From: Trueperaceae bacterium
GTDB taxonomy: Bacteria; Deinococcota; Deinococci; Deinococcales; Trueperaceae
Reading direction: 5' to 3'
DNA: 64,000 bases
Assembly: GCA_036381595.1 (NCBI GenBank)
Contig: DASVCN010000039.1
Location: 1 to 64,000, forward strand
The translations under genes were made by a program, and so were the position numbers. The notes under the pieces are model-generated. The model saw only the letters and a list, made by a program, of their open reading frames with translations, was not told the DNA's origin and did no database searches. Positions 24,995-33,117 of this stretch are shown here, in pieces (positions within the stretch are counted from its first letter, which is position 1; every line of letters begins with the position of its first letter).

Positions 24995-26047
24995 ATGAGA
25001 TCGACAGCTTTGGTTCTCGCGGCCCTGCTAACGCTGGCGCCCGCGTTCGCCCAACCGCTCAGAGTCCTCACCCACGAATCGTTCGACCTGCCAGCAGGAC
25101 TGTTGGAGGAGTTCACCGAACGGACCGGCATCGAAGTGGAGTTCCTTCCAGCCGGCGATGCGGGCGAGGTGGTGAACAGGTCAATCCTCACCCGCGCCAG
25201 GCCGATCGCCGACGTACTCTTCGGGGTCGACAACAGCCTCCTCGCCCGAGCCCTCGAGGCCGACTTGTTCGAACCTTACCGGAGCCCGCTGCTAGATGCG
25301 GTCCCCGAGGCGTTCGTGTTCGATGCCGAGCACCGGGTTACGCCGGTGGACGTCGGCTTCGTGAACTTCAACATCGATCTGGAATGGTTCGAGCGCGAGG
25401 GGCTCGCACCGCCGGACGACCTCGACGATCTCCTCGAACCCGAGTACCGCGGGCTCACCGCGGTCATGGACCCTGCCACCTCCTCCCCGGGCCTCGCGTT
25501 CATGCTCACTACCATCGAAAGGTACGGCGAGAGCGGCTGGCTGGAGTTCTGGGCGGCACTGCGCGATAACGATGTGCTGGTGACGAGTGGCTGGTCGGAT
25601 GCCTACTACACCGCCTTCAGCCGCTACGGCGGCGACCGGCCGGTCGTCCTCTCCTACGCCAGTAGCCCGGCGGCCGAGGTGATGTTCGCAGAGGAGCCGC
25701 TGGAGGAGGCGCCCACTGCCAATCTCTTCTGTCGGGAGTGCGTGTACCGGCAGGTGGAAGCAGCCGGCATCCTCAGCGGCACGGATCAGCGCGAGGAGGC
25801 GGAGCAGTTCATCGACTTCCTGTTGAGCAGAGAAGTGCAGGAGGCGATACCGGGGGTGATGTTCGTCTATCCCGTTCGTAGCGACGTGCCGCTCCCCGAG
25901 GAGTTCGAGCGTTTCGCCCCGGTACCCGGCGATGAGCAGATCGCCGAGCTTTCGCCTCAGCGGATAGCCGAGGGGCTCGAGCAGTGGTTGGGGCAGTGGA
26001 CCCGGGTCGTTTCCCAGGGCCTCGAGCCCGAGCAGGCGCGCCGGTAG
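24995..26047 (+). CDS. thiB: Thiamine ABC transporter substrate-binding protein
   Basis: 350 residues from the ATG at 24995 (GAAAGG eight bases upstream). MRSTALVLAALLTLAPAFA is a signal peptide, followed by QPLRVLTHESFDLPAGLLEEFTERTGIEVEFLPAGDAGEVVNR, typical of ThiB/TbpA. ADVLFGVDNSLLARALEADLFEPY and DVGFVNFNIDL are further family blocks. It should bind thiamine or its phosphates outside the membrane. The TPP riboswitch directly upstream confirms the thiamine role. The permease and ATPase genes (thiP, thiQ) lie 4.4 kb downstream beyond a convergent ABC exporter pair. Confidence 0.92.
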   Translation: MRSTALVLAALLTLAPAFAQPLRVLTHESFDLPAGLLEEFTERTGIEVEFLPAGDAGEVVNRSILTRARPIADVLFGVDNSLLARALEADLFEPYRSPLLDAVPEAFVFDAEHRVTPVDVGFVNFNIDLEWFEREGLAPPDDLDDLLEPEYRGLTAVMDPATSSPGLAFMLTTIERYGESGWLEFWAALRDNDVLVTSGWSDAYYTAFSRYGGDRPVVLSYASSPAAEVMFAEEPLEEAPTANLFCRECVYRQVEAAGILSGTDQREEAEQFIDFLLSREVQEAIPGVMFVYPVRSDVPLPEEFERFAPVPGDEQIAELSPQRIAEGLEQWLGQWTRVVSQGLEPEQARR

Positions 26048-26078
26048 CCTGAGGGGTGTGGCAGGTAGCCTGAGGGGT
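26043..26078 (+). repeat. Short direct repeat at the thiB stop
   Basis: GGTAGCCTGAGGGGT at 26043-26057 recurs exactly at 26064-26078 (21-base period). The first copy contains the thiB TAG. No transposon or att-like context is seen. Confidence 0.6.
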
Positions 26079-26188
26079 CGGGAAGACGCTGAGGCGTAGG
26101 AAGACGTCGGCACCGACGCGGACGTCGACGCACAGGTACGCTTGGGCGGCCCAGGTGCGGCAGGTTGCGAATGTTGCGGGAAGTGAAA

Positions 26189-26214
26189 ACGGTCCACGGG
26201 GTGCCGTGGACCGT
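26189..26214 (-). terminator. Terminator of the 46-residue small gene
   Basis: An 11-bp perfect stem (ACGGTCCACGG at 26189-26199 with its complement at 26204-26214, four-base loop). On the minus strand it is followed by TTTTC. It lies 28 bases after the stop of the small gene at 26242. Confidence 0.7.
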
Positions 26215-26241
26215 CTACGGTCTATCGCGGTGGGAGGAGTT

Positions 26242-26382
26242 TCAGACGTTGAAGCGGTCGCCCTGACCGCGTTCCGACCAGCGCCTGAGGGTGGCGCACT
26301 CGCGCTTGATGGAGCGGTTCTTCGCCCGTCCATCGTTGCCGAACAATCTTTCCTTGATTCGCCTGAGAATGCTCATCATCAT
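26242..26382 (-). CDS. Small basic protein (46 residues), unknown function
   Basis: Four ATG codons in a row (26385, 26382, 26379, 26376) open this short frame. AGGGGAG ends five bases before the one at 26382, which is taken as start. The chain is basic and probably helical at the start (SILRRIKERLFGNDGRAKN, then KRECATLRRW and GDRFNV). Support comes from a complete unit in 190 bases: a TATAAC -10 box, a Shine-Dalgarno and a strong terminator on the same strand. I know no family for it. It sits between thiB and the ABC exporter operon. Confidence 0.6.
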   Translation of the reverse strand: MMMSILRRIKERLFGNDGRAKNRSIKRECATLRRWSERGQGDRFNV

Positions 26383-26405
26383 CATGGCTCCCCTGCCAAG
26401 GCACT

Positions 26406-26411
26406 GTTATA
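26406..26411 (-). promoter_or_regulatory. -10 box of the small basic protein gene
   Basis: TATAAC on the minus strand, 23 bases before the ATG at 26382. No good -35. Confidence 0.5.
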
Positions 26412-26473
26412 CACCAATGAGAGCGGGCACATGTAATTCCAGCGTCAGGAGCGGCGGAACACTGTGCCGCCCG

Positions 26474-28276
26474 TCACACTGCCGTCTGTGACAGCGTTTC
26501 CCCCACCTCCCTGCTCTCATCTGAACGATGCAGCAGGCTCAGGAACAGGGCCGAGCCGGCAAGCAGATCCGCGAGGGCGCCCTGTTCGACTAGCCGGCCC
26601 CCGTCCATCAGGAGGATCCGATCCGCCCGTGCCAAGGCGGCCGGCCGGTGCGAAACCACCAGGCAGGTCACCTCGCCGCGTTGGCCCAGGCGTTCCCAGA
26701 GGAGCGCTTCGGTTTGCACGTCCAGGGCGCTCGAGAGGTCGTCGAAGACGAGCAGGTCGGCATCCCGGAGGAACATGCGGGCGGCGGCGCTGCGCTGGAC
26801 CTGACCGCCCGACAGCTTCACACCACGGCTGCCGACAGGGGTGTCGAGCCCACGCTCGAGCCTGGCGACGTCCTCACGCAGAACCGCCAGGTTCAGCGCC
26901 TCCTCTACGGCAAGCGGATCGCTCGTAGAGCCGAGGAGCAGGTTCTCGCGCAGCGAGTCGCTGAAGAGCCGGGGAACCTGAGGCGTGTAGGCGCTCCGTG
27001 GCGGTACGAAGAAGGTGGCCGGATCTTCGACCTTCACACCGTTCCAACTCACGGTCCCGGACGTCGCAGGCAACAGCCCCAGCAGGGCCCGGATGAGCGT
27101 CGACTTGCCCGAACCCACCGGACCCGTCACGACCGTGAAAGCTCCGCGCTCGAGCTCGAACGACACCTCGTCGATCCCGAGGGCTCCGTCGGGATGCCGG
27201 TAGGAGAGGCGGTCCACGGTCAGTTTCCGTAGTGGGAGCGGCTCCGGGCGAACATCGACGTAGGCCGGCAACGGACCGCTGAGGTGGAGGTCCAGGTCGG
27301 CCACGGCCACCGAGCTTTCTGCGTCCTGCATCAACCGCTCCAGACGTTCGAACGCGATCCCGGTTCGCTTGTGCTGCACCAGCATCGCGCCGATGAACGA
27401 CATCACCCCGGTCAGGCGGGGCAGGTAGGCGACGAAGAGCGCGAAGTCCCCCACGCTGAAGCTGCCCTCCTTCAGAGCCCCAGCGGCCAGCAACAGGATG
27501 ATGCCGGTGGCGATGTTCACCATGTTGTCGGTCACCGAGCGGAAGATCTCGGTGATCAAGGTGTCTTCGAGGGCGGCCTTGCGGCGACGGCTGTTCAGCG
27601 CGTCGAAGTGCGCCAGCGCCGAACCTTCGGCGCCGGCGACCTTGAGCGCCTGGACTCCACCCGTCATCTCGCCGATGAAGTCGGTCACCCGGCCCGTACT
27701 CTCACGCATCGCCTTGCGGACACGGCGGATGCGCGGCCTCAGCAGCCCGGTCAGGAAGAAGGTGAGCAGCAGCGGCACGCACACGAGCGTGGTCATGAGC
27801 GGGTCGATGGCCATCATCACGACCAGGGCAAAGGCGGCGAAGGCAGCCAGACCCCAGAAGTCGACCCAGCTCTCGACATACTCGGCGATGTCGTTCACGT
27901 CATCCCGGAAGCGGCTGATCGCCTCGCCCGGAGAATCGGGCAGACGGCGCGAACCCGGAGCGTTCAGCAGGTGATCGAGCAGGTTGCGGCGCAGCAGCAG
28001 GGTCGTCTCGATCCAGTAGGTGCACCACGCGACTATCCCGCCGCCAAGCAACCCCAGCCGGGCGACATCTACGGCGAGGGCAAGGGCGAGGTAGCTCCAG
28101 GCACTCTGGCCGGCCGCTCCGGCGCCGGAAAGCGCGTCGAACAGCGCCTTGACGAATACCCCGTAGAGCACAGGAAGGACGTGGATCAGGGCCCAGAGCA
28201 GGCACGTTCCCACGAACAGGAGCCTCCGGTGGCGTACCAGCCGGATGGTCAGCTCGAGTGGCTTTGGCTGGCTCAT
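26474..28276 (-). CDS. ABC exporter half-transporter with degenerate catalytic Asp
   Basis: 600 residues: six membrane helices (about 20-310) then a nucleotide-binding domain. GPVGSGKST is Walker A, LSGGQVQRSAAARMFL the signature, and LLVFDDLSSALD Walker B, in which the catalytic Glu is replaced by Asp. That substitution marks the degenerate-site subunit of heterodimeric exporters such as BmrCD, LmrCD and TM287/288. It overlaps the partner gene by ATGA (28273-28276) and so is made together with it. Probable role: export of hydrophobic drugs or lipids. Confidence 0.88.
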   Translation of the reverse strand: MSQPKPLELTIRLVRHRRLLFVGTCLLWALIHVLPVLYGVFVKALFDALSGAGAAGQSAWSYLALALAVDVARLGLLGGGIVAWCTYWIETTLLLRRNLLDHLLNAPGSRRLPDSPGEAISRFRDDVNDIAEYVESWVDFWGLAAFAAFALVVMMAIDPLMTTLVCVPLLLTFFLTGLLRPRIRRVRKAMRESTGRVTDFIGEMTGGVQALKVAGAEGSALAHFDALNSRRRKAALEDTLITEIFRSVTDNMVNIATGIILLLAAGALKEGSFSVGDFALFVAYLPRLTGVMSFIGAMLVQHKRTGIAFERLERLMQDAESSVAVADLDLHLSGPLPAYVDVRPEPLPLRKLTVDRLSYRHPDGALGIDEVSFELERGAFTVVTGPVGSGKSTLIRALLGLLPATSGTVSWNGVKVEDPATFFVPPRSAYTPQVPRLFSDSLRENLLLGSTSDPLAVEEALNLAVLREDVARLERGLDTPVGSRGVKLSGGQVQRSAAARMFLRDADLLVFDDLSSALDVQTEALLWERLGQRGEVTCLVVSHRPAALARADRILLMDGGRLVEQGALADLLAGSALFLSLLHRSDESREVGETLSQTAV

Positions 28277-30123
28277 CCGAGTCGCCCCCTCTCCACCGGC
28301 TGGGTCACGCTCGACAGACCGCCGCCGGGACCGCCCGCCACGGGAGTTCGGGTGGTACTCAGCATCCTTGCGTAGTGACCGTCGTTTCGTGCCGCCAGCT
28401 CCTCCCTGGGGCCGAACTCGAGCACTTTGCCTTCACCCAGCACGAGGATGTAATCGGCTCGTTCGACCGTCTCCAGGCGGTGGGCGATCAGGATGCCCGT
28501 CCGACCGCCCAGGAGCCGGTCCACCACCAGTTCGAGCTGCCGCTCAGTTGCCGGATCGAGGCGTGAGGAAGGCTCGTCGAGGACCACCAGACCCGGATCC
28601 TCGAGGAAGACGCGGGCGAAAGCCAGCAGTTGCGCCTCACCTGCCGAGAGGTTCGCACCGCCGGCGCTCAGCCGGGTGTCCAGCCCTTGCGGCAACGCGT
28701 CGTACCAACGTCCCAGGCCCAGTTCATGCAGCAACCGGACGAGCTCGGCATCGCCGTGTTCAGGGCGGAAGAAGGTGAGGTTGTCGCGCACGCTCGCCTG
28801 GAACAGTTGCACCTCCTGCGTCACCAGTCCCACCCGCGCCCGGAGCGAGTCCGTATCGGCTTCTGCAAGGTCGACGCCACCCAGTCGCACGGTTCCCGAT
28901 GTCGATGCGTAGAGGCGGAACAGCAGCCGCGTCATGGTCGTCTTGCCGCTGCCGGTCCTGCCGAGCAGCCCCAACACCTTGCCGGCCGGCAGGTAGAAGG
29001 ACACCTCGCTCAGGGTGACGGCCTCGGCATCGGCCTCGCCCGCGCCCCCGTAGCCGAAGGAGACGTCGTCGAACTCCACGCTCAGCGGGCCCGCCGGGAG
29101 CAGCCGGCCCTCCCGGGGCACGGGGGTCGGTCGGAGTTCGAGCAGGTCGCGCACCCGGCCGGTACTGGCAGCCGCCTTCTGCAACTCCTGCATCTGCTGG
29201 GTGATCTGATCGATAGGCGTCTGCAACATGAGCAGGTACTGGAAGATCATGTAACCGGTGCCCAGCGACACGCGACCGCTGGAGACGAGCAGTATCGCCG
29301 CTGCGAGCAGAACCGCGCTGGCGGCGACGAACAGGCCATAGGAGCTGAGCCAGACGACCGAACGCATGATCCAGGCCCTTCGCGTGCCCTGGTAGAAGTC
29401 GCGCATGATCGAGCCGAAGCGGTGGATGGAGTGGGACCCGGCTCCGTTGGCCCGCAGATCCTCGATGCCCCCGAGGCGCTCCTCGATGAAACCGAACAGT
29501 CTCGCGTTCACCTCTCGTTCGGCGATCGACGCGGGCACGCCTACTCTGCGGGTCCAGCTCAGCACGCCCAACTCGAGCAGGGTGAAAATCGTGAGGGCGA
29601 GACCCACCCACGGGTTCTCGACCCAGAGCAGGGCAAGGATGCCGACTAGCAGGAGCAGACCACCGAAAACACGCACCGAGAACTGGCTGAAGAAGTTCGA
29701 GAGAGCGGTGATGTCACCATCGATCCGTTCGATCATCTCCCCCGGTGTTCTCGAGGTGTGGAACGACATGTCGAGGCCGAGCACATGCCCGGCCAGCTCG
29801 CCGCGAAGCTGGTTGGTAGCCGTCCAGCCGACGTCTGCTGCGACGTACGTGGCTACGGCCGCGAGCAACTGGTGTCCCAGTGCGATAGCGAGGAAGAGCA
29901 GCGCCATCTGCTGCAGCCGCGCGGTAGCCACTCCCTCCATGGCGCCGTCGATGAACAGGCGCAGGATCTGGGGGATGGTGAGTTGCAGGGCGATCCCGGC
30001 GAGGAGCAGCGTCGCCATGAGGAGCGCCTTGCCGGCCTGGGGCCGCAGGTAGCGGGCGATGGTGGCGAGGGTGCCCGGCGGCTCGTGACTTTCGGCTTCG
30101 ATGTAGCGATTGGTGAGCGTCAT
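28273..30123 (-). CDS. ABC exporter half-transporter, catalytic partner
   Basis: 616 residues: six-helix membrane domain (about 35-325) and a nucleotide-binding domain with GRTGSGKTT (Walker A), LSAGEAQLLAFARVFL (signature, LSAGE in place of LSGGQ) and LVVLDEPSSRLD (Walker B with intact Glu). In heterodimers the unusual signature normally faces the degenerate site, and the Asp/Glu pattern of the two genes fits that. AGGAG lies just before the ATG at 30123. The operon is preceded by its own promoter, a short leader ORF and an intrinsic terminator (30197-30392). Confidence 0.88.
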   Translation of the reverse strand: MTLTNRYIEAESHEPPGTLATIARYLRPQAGKALLMATLLLAGIALQLTIPQILRLFIDGAMEGVATARLQQMALLFLAIALGHQLLAAVATYVAADVGWTATNQLRGELAGHVLGLDMSFHTSRTPGEMIERIDGDITALSNFFSQFSVRVFGGLLLLVGILALLWVENPWVGLALTIFTLLELGVLSWTRRVGVPASIAEREVNARLFGFIEERLGGIEDLRANGAGSHSIHRFGSIMRDFYQGTRRAWIMRSVVWLSSYGLFVAASAVLLAAAILLVSSGRVSLGTGYMIFQYLLMLQTPIDQITQQMQELQKAAASTGRVRDLLELRPTPVPREGRLLPAGPLSVEFDDVSFGYGGAGEADAEAVTLSEVSFYLPAGKVLGLLGRTGSGKTTMTRLLFRLYASTSGTVRLGGVDLAEADTDSLRARVGLVTQEVQLFQASVRDNLTFFRPEHGDAELVRLLHELGLGRWYDALPQGLDTRLSAGGANLSAGEAQLLAFARVFLEDPGLVVLDEPSSRLDPATERQLELVVDRLLGGRTGILIAHRLETVERADYILVLGEGKVLEFGPREELAARNDGHYARMLSTTRTPVAGGPGGGLSSVTQPVERGRLG

Positions 30124-30196
30124 CTTCTCCTGCCCGGTAACCGTGTCGTACTTCTACCGATCTGCTTCGATGCTCACCGGGTCCGTGGGGTCCACG

Positions 30197-30232
30197 AAAA
30201 GACCGTGAGCGCTTCGAGAGTCACCCACGGTC
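30197..30232 (-). terminator. Intrinsic terminator in the ABC exporter leader
   Basis: On the minus strand GACCGTGGGTG (30232-30222) pairs with CGCTCACGGTC (30211-30201), eleven pairs including two G-U, followed by TTTT (30200-30197). It lies between the leader ORF and the exporter gene, so read-through must be needed for expression. Confidence 0.65.
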
Positions 30233-30258
30233 GTAAGGGCTAGCTGAACAGGGCTAGG

Positions 30259-30318
30259 CTACGGGCAGGCAGACTCCTCCCGATCAGGGGAATCGTCGAA
30301 GATGGTGAGTACTGCCAT
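30259..30318 (-). CDS. Candidate 19-residue leader peptide
   Basis: MAVLTIFDDSPDREESACP, with GGAG five bases before its ATG at 30318. It begins about 40 bases after the predicted transcription start and stops 26 bases before the terminator stem. Its position between promoter and terminator suggests an attenuation leader like bmrB ahead of B. subtilis bmrCD. The peptide itself is not recognised, and ACGGTC/GACCGT copies upstream (30349-30337) could compete with the terminator arms. Confidence 0.4.
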   Translation of the reverse strand: MAVLTIFDDSPDREESACP

Positions 30319-30363
30319 CCCTGCTCCGCTTCCGCAACGGTCGGACCGTCGCTACCGGCCATA

Positions 30364-30392
30364 ACATTAGCCGCGGGCCGCACCGGTGTCAA
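30364..30392 (-). promoter_or_regulatory. Promoter of the ABC exporter operon
   Basis: Minus strand TTGACA (30392-30387), 17-base spacer, TAATGT (30369-30364). The predicted start is near 30357, giving a leader of about 230 bases before the exporter ATG. Confidence 0.65.
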
Positions 30393-30414
30393 TAGCGCGA
30401 TTTGGTTGCGCGGT

Positions 30415-30420
30415 TACACT
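30415..30420 (+). promoter_or_regulatory. -10 box of thiP (leaderless)
   Basis: TACACT, eight bases before the ATG at 30429, back to back with the exporter promoter. There is no TPP riboswitch on this side. Confidence 0.5.
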
Positions 30421-30428
30421 CGGTGGCG

Positions 30429-32000
30429 ATGCTCGACCGAAGACCGGCGCACTGGCTAGGGCTCTTCGCCACCCTCTTCCTGGTCCTCTTCTTCGGCTAC
30501 CCGCTGGCGACGATCCTGTGGCGGAGTGCCGGGCAGGGGGCCCTCCTGGATATCGCCTCGAACCCCTACTACTGGGGGCGTTTCGGCTTCACCCTCGGCC
30601 AGGCACTCCTGTCGACCGCGCTCACCCTCCTGTTGGGTCTGCCGGCAGCACTCCTCTTCGGCCGCTACTCGTTCCGCGGCAAGAAGCTGCTGCGAAGCGC
30701 ATTCACGGTCCCTTTCGTCATGCCGACGGTAGTCGCGGCGGTAGGCTTCCTGGCACTGGTGGGCCCGCGAGGGCTACTGGGCCTCGACTTGCGGGGAACG
30801 CTGGCCATCATCCTGCTGGCGCACGTCTTCTACAACTTCCCGGTAGTCGTGCGGATCGTCGGCACCTACCTGGAGGCGGCCGCGCCGCGGCTGCGTGAGG
30901 CAGCCTCGGTCCTCGGCGCGGGCGCTTGGCGCACGACCCTGAGGGTGGAGCTGCCCCTGGCGTTGCCGGCCCTCGCCGCCGCGGCGTCACTGGTCTTCAT
31001 CTTCACCTTCACCTCGTTCGGAGTCATCCTGATCCTGGCACCGAACCTTCCGACGGTCGAGGTCGAGATCTATCGGCTGACCTCCCGGCTCCTGCGGCTC
31101 GACGCCGCCGCAGTCCTGGTGCTGGCCCAACTCCTGCTTGTGGCGCTGGTGAGCCGCTTCTACGTGCTCGTGCAGCGTCGCCTGGCCGTGCGCCTGTCGG
31201 GCTCGGGACGTCCCTTGCCCCGACCCGAGGGCCTCACCAGGCCGCTGCTGGCGCTACAGCTGCTGGTGTCTGCACTGCTGCTCCTCGCCCCCCTGCTCAC
31301 GCTGGCGGCGCAGGCGGTCTGGCCACCCGGGCACGATCGACCCAGTCTGGCTGGGTTCCGGGCGTTGCTGGAGGCGCCTCTCACGGTTACCTTCACCGGG
31401 GCCGGCGAAGCCGTTGGCAACTCGCTGATGTTCGCTGTGGGCACCACGTTCCTCTCGCTCCTGGTCGGCTTCGCCTTCGCGTTCGCCGTGGTCAGGGGTG
31501 GCTGGCGCTGGCTCGACGAGGCCAGTCTGCTGCCGTTGGCGACCAGTGCCGTGAGCCTCGGCTTCGGCTTCCTCATCGCCTTCCCCCAGCTCGCCACGAG
31601 CGCCTGGGGGCTGCTTCTCGCCCACACGCTGGTCGCCTTCCCCTTCGTCGCCCGAGCACTTCTGCCGGCACTGCGCGCGCTTCCGGCGGCCTGGAGCGAG
31701 GCGGCCGCGACACTCGGCGCCGGCGCCTGGTCGAGGCTGAGGAAACTCGATCTGCCGCTCCTGAGGCCCGCCCTCTCTTCGGCAGCGGCCTTCGCCTTCG
31801 CCGTCTCCATGGGAGAGTTCGGGGCGACCCTGGTCATCACCCGCCCGGAGTTCGCCACCATCCCCGTAGCCATCTACGACCGGCTGGGCAGGCCCGGCGC
31901 CTCCAGTTATTCCGCCGCTCTTTCCCTCTCGTTGCTCCTCATGCTGGTCACGGCCGCATCCATGCTGATCCTCGACCGCTCCGGCCAGGGCGAGCTGTGA
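30429..32000 (+). CDS. thiP: Thiamine ABC transporter permease
   Basis: 523 residues with two homologous halves of about six helices each, as in ThiP and ferric-iron permeases. Each half carries an EAA-type loop (LREAASVLGAGAWRTTLRVELPLALPAL and WSEAAATLGAGAWSRLRKLDLPLLRPAL) that contacts the ATPase. It forms the membrane channel for thiamine delivered by ThiB. The start at 30429 follows TACACT by eight bases. thiQ overlaps its end (GTGA), and a thiamine pyrophosphokinase-like gene follows, supporting thiamine rather than iron as substrate. Confidence 0.85.
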   Translation: MLDRRPAHWLGLFATLFLVLFFGYPLATILWRSAGQGALLDIASNPYYWGRFGFTLGQALLSTALTLLLGLPAALLFGRYSFRGKKLLRSAFTVPFVMPTVVAAVGFLALVGPRGLLGLDLRGTLAIILLAHVFYNFPVVVRIVGTYLEAAAPRLREAASVLGAGAWRTTLRVELPLALPALAAAASLVFIFTFTSFGVILILAPNLPTVEVEIYRLTSRLLRLDAAAVLVLAQLLLVALVSRFYVLVQRRLAVRLSGSGRPLPRPEGLTRPLLALQLLVSALLLLAPLLTLAAQAVWPPGHDRPSLAGFRALLEAPLTVTFTGAGEAVGNSLMFAVGTTFLSLLVGFAFAFAVVRGGWRWLDEASLLPLATSAVSLGFGFLIAFPQLATSAWGLLLAHTLVAFPFVARALLPALRALPAAWSEAAATLGAGAWSRLRKLDLPLLRPALSSAAAFAFAVSMGEFGATLVITRPEFATIPVAIYDRLGRPGASSYSAALSLSLLLMLVTAASMLILDRSGQGEL

Positions 32001-32980
32001 GCCTGCGGCTCAGTGAGCTCACCAAGAAGTTCGGTGATGTTATCGCCGTTGACGGGGTTTCACTGGAGTTGACCGAGGGCGAGAGGCTCGCTCTCCTCGG
32101 ACCATCCGGTTGCGGCAAGAGCACGCTGCTGCGCCTGGTAGCGGGCCTCGAGAAGCCGGACTCCGGCAGCGTGAGCATGGGCGGGAGCGACGTGACCCGG
32201 TTACCTCCGCAACGGCGCGATACGGGGATGGTGTTCCAGGACTTCGCCCTCTTCCCCCACCTGGACGTTGCCGGGAACGTCGGCTTCGGTCTGGTCGAAG
32301 CAGGCTGGCCCCGTGACCGGGTGAACAGGAGGGTGGGGGAGCTCCTCGATCTGGTCAGCCTCCCCGGCCTGGGGGCCCGGAAGGTGTACGAGTTGTCCGG
32401 GGGCCAGCAGCAGCGGGTGGCGCTGGCCCGGGCGCTGGCCGGCGAACCGTCCCTCCTGCTGCTCGATGAACCGCTCTCGAACCTCGATCCCGACCTTCGC
32501 GGCGGCCTCCAGCGCGAGTTGCGGTCGCTGCTCGACGAGCTGGGAATCACGGCCGTCTACGTCACCCACGATCAGGAGGAGGCTTTCATGGTGGCGCCAC
32601 GGGTTGCCGTGATGAGAGCGGGGCGGGTAGCGCAGCAGGCGCCTTCGGCGGAACTTCTGCGGAGTCCGAGGGACGTTTGGACGGCTCGCTTCCTGGGCTA
32701 CCGGAACGTGTTCCTCGCGGGCGAGATGACCGAGGCGCCCCTACTGCTCCGTGACGATCTGGTGCGCCTGGTCCCGCTGGGCGAGGCCGACCTGAATGGG
32801 CAGGTGGAGGCGATCGAACGGGCAACACACCTTCTGAGAGTGGTGCTCTTCGTCCCCGCCTGGGGAGTGAGGGTGGAGTGGCAGGGTTTCGAGCGCGAGC
32901 TGCCGACCGGCATCGGGAGGGGAGACGAGGTGGGTCTCGAGGTGCCGGCCCAGGCGCTGGTTCCGTTGGAGTCAGGATGA
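31997..32980 (+). CDS. thiQ: Thiamine ABC transporter ATP-binding protein
   Basis: 327 residues; its GTG overlaps the thiP TGA (31997-32000). LLGPSGCGKSTLLRLVAGL is Walker A, ELSGGQQQRVALARALA the signature and LLLLDEPLSNLDPDLR Walker B; VTHDQEEAF holds the switch His. The C-terminal 90 residues form a TOBE-like extension common in PotA/FbpC-type importers. It powers thiamine uptake with ThiP and ThiB. The alternative, ferric-iron import, is less likely because of the thiN neighbour. Confidence 0.85.
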   Translation: MSLRLSELTKKFGDVIAVDGVSLELTEGERLALLGPSGCGKSTLLRLVAGLEKPDSGSVSMGGSDVTRLPPQRRDTGMVFQDFALFPHLDVAGNVGFGLVEAGWPRDRVNRRVGELLDLVSLPGLGARKVYELSGGQQQRVALARALAGEPSLLLLDEPLSNLDPDLRGGLQRELRSLLDELGITAVYVTHDQEEAFMVAPRVAVMRAGRVAQQAPSAELLRSPRDVWTARFLGYRNVFLAGEMTEAPLLLRDDLVRLVPLGEADLNGQVEAIERATHLLRVVLFVPAWGVRVEWQGFERELPTGIGRGDEVGLEVPAQALVPLESG

Positions 32981-33117
32981 GCAGGGCGAACGGCTCGGAT
33001 CGTGAGCCGGCGTGTTGGCAGCCGGAGTGTGGGCAGCCAGAGTGTGGGCAGGCGGCTTGTCGGCAGCCGGCGAGTTGGCAGCCGGTGTATCGGCAGCCGG
33101 ACCGGGGGCCCGTGTGA
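32977..33117 (+). CDS. 46-residue Cys-x-Gln-Pro repeat peptide between thiQ and thiN
   Basis: The ATG overlaps the thiQ TGA (ATGA) and the final GTG-TGA overlaps the GTG start of thiN, so it fits exactly between the two genes with coupling on both sides. After a short head come six five-residue units: ACWQP, ECGQP, ECGQA, ACRQP, ASWQP, VYRQP. The Cys and Gln-Pro positions are mostly kept. It could be a real small metal- or redox-binding peptide, or just a translated tandem repeat that keeps ribosomes moving to thiN. No homologue is known to me. Confidence 0.4.
   Translation: MSRANGSDREPACWQPECGQPECGQAACRQPASWQPVYRQPDRGPV
33010..33099 (+). repeat. 15-bp tandem repeat, six units
   Basis: Units at 33010, 33025, 33040, 33055, 33070 and 33085, consensus near GCGTGTTGGCAGCCG, with a decayed seventh unit to 33114. 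The period is a multiple of three, so all frames stay open. It lies between thiQ and thiN. Confidence 0.85.

Noticed and set aside
27284-28375. Plus-strand frame opposite the ABC exporter gene
   Set aside because: No motifs or ribosome site; the opposite strand has Walker A, signature and Walker B.
30240-30362. 40-codon frame starting at the ATG at 30362 in the ABC exporter leader
   Set aside because: The ATG lies one base after the -10 box, before the predicted transcription start, and has no ribosome site. The SD-preceded 19-codon frame is preferred.
33010-33099. Possible CRISPR array
   Set aside because: 15-bp directly adjoining units without spacers, inside an operon and coding in frame; no cas genes in the window.
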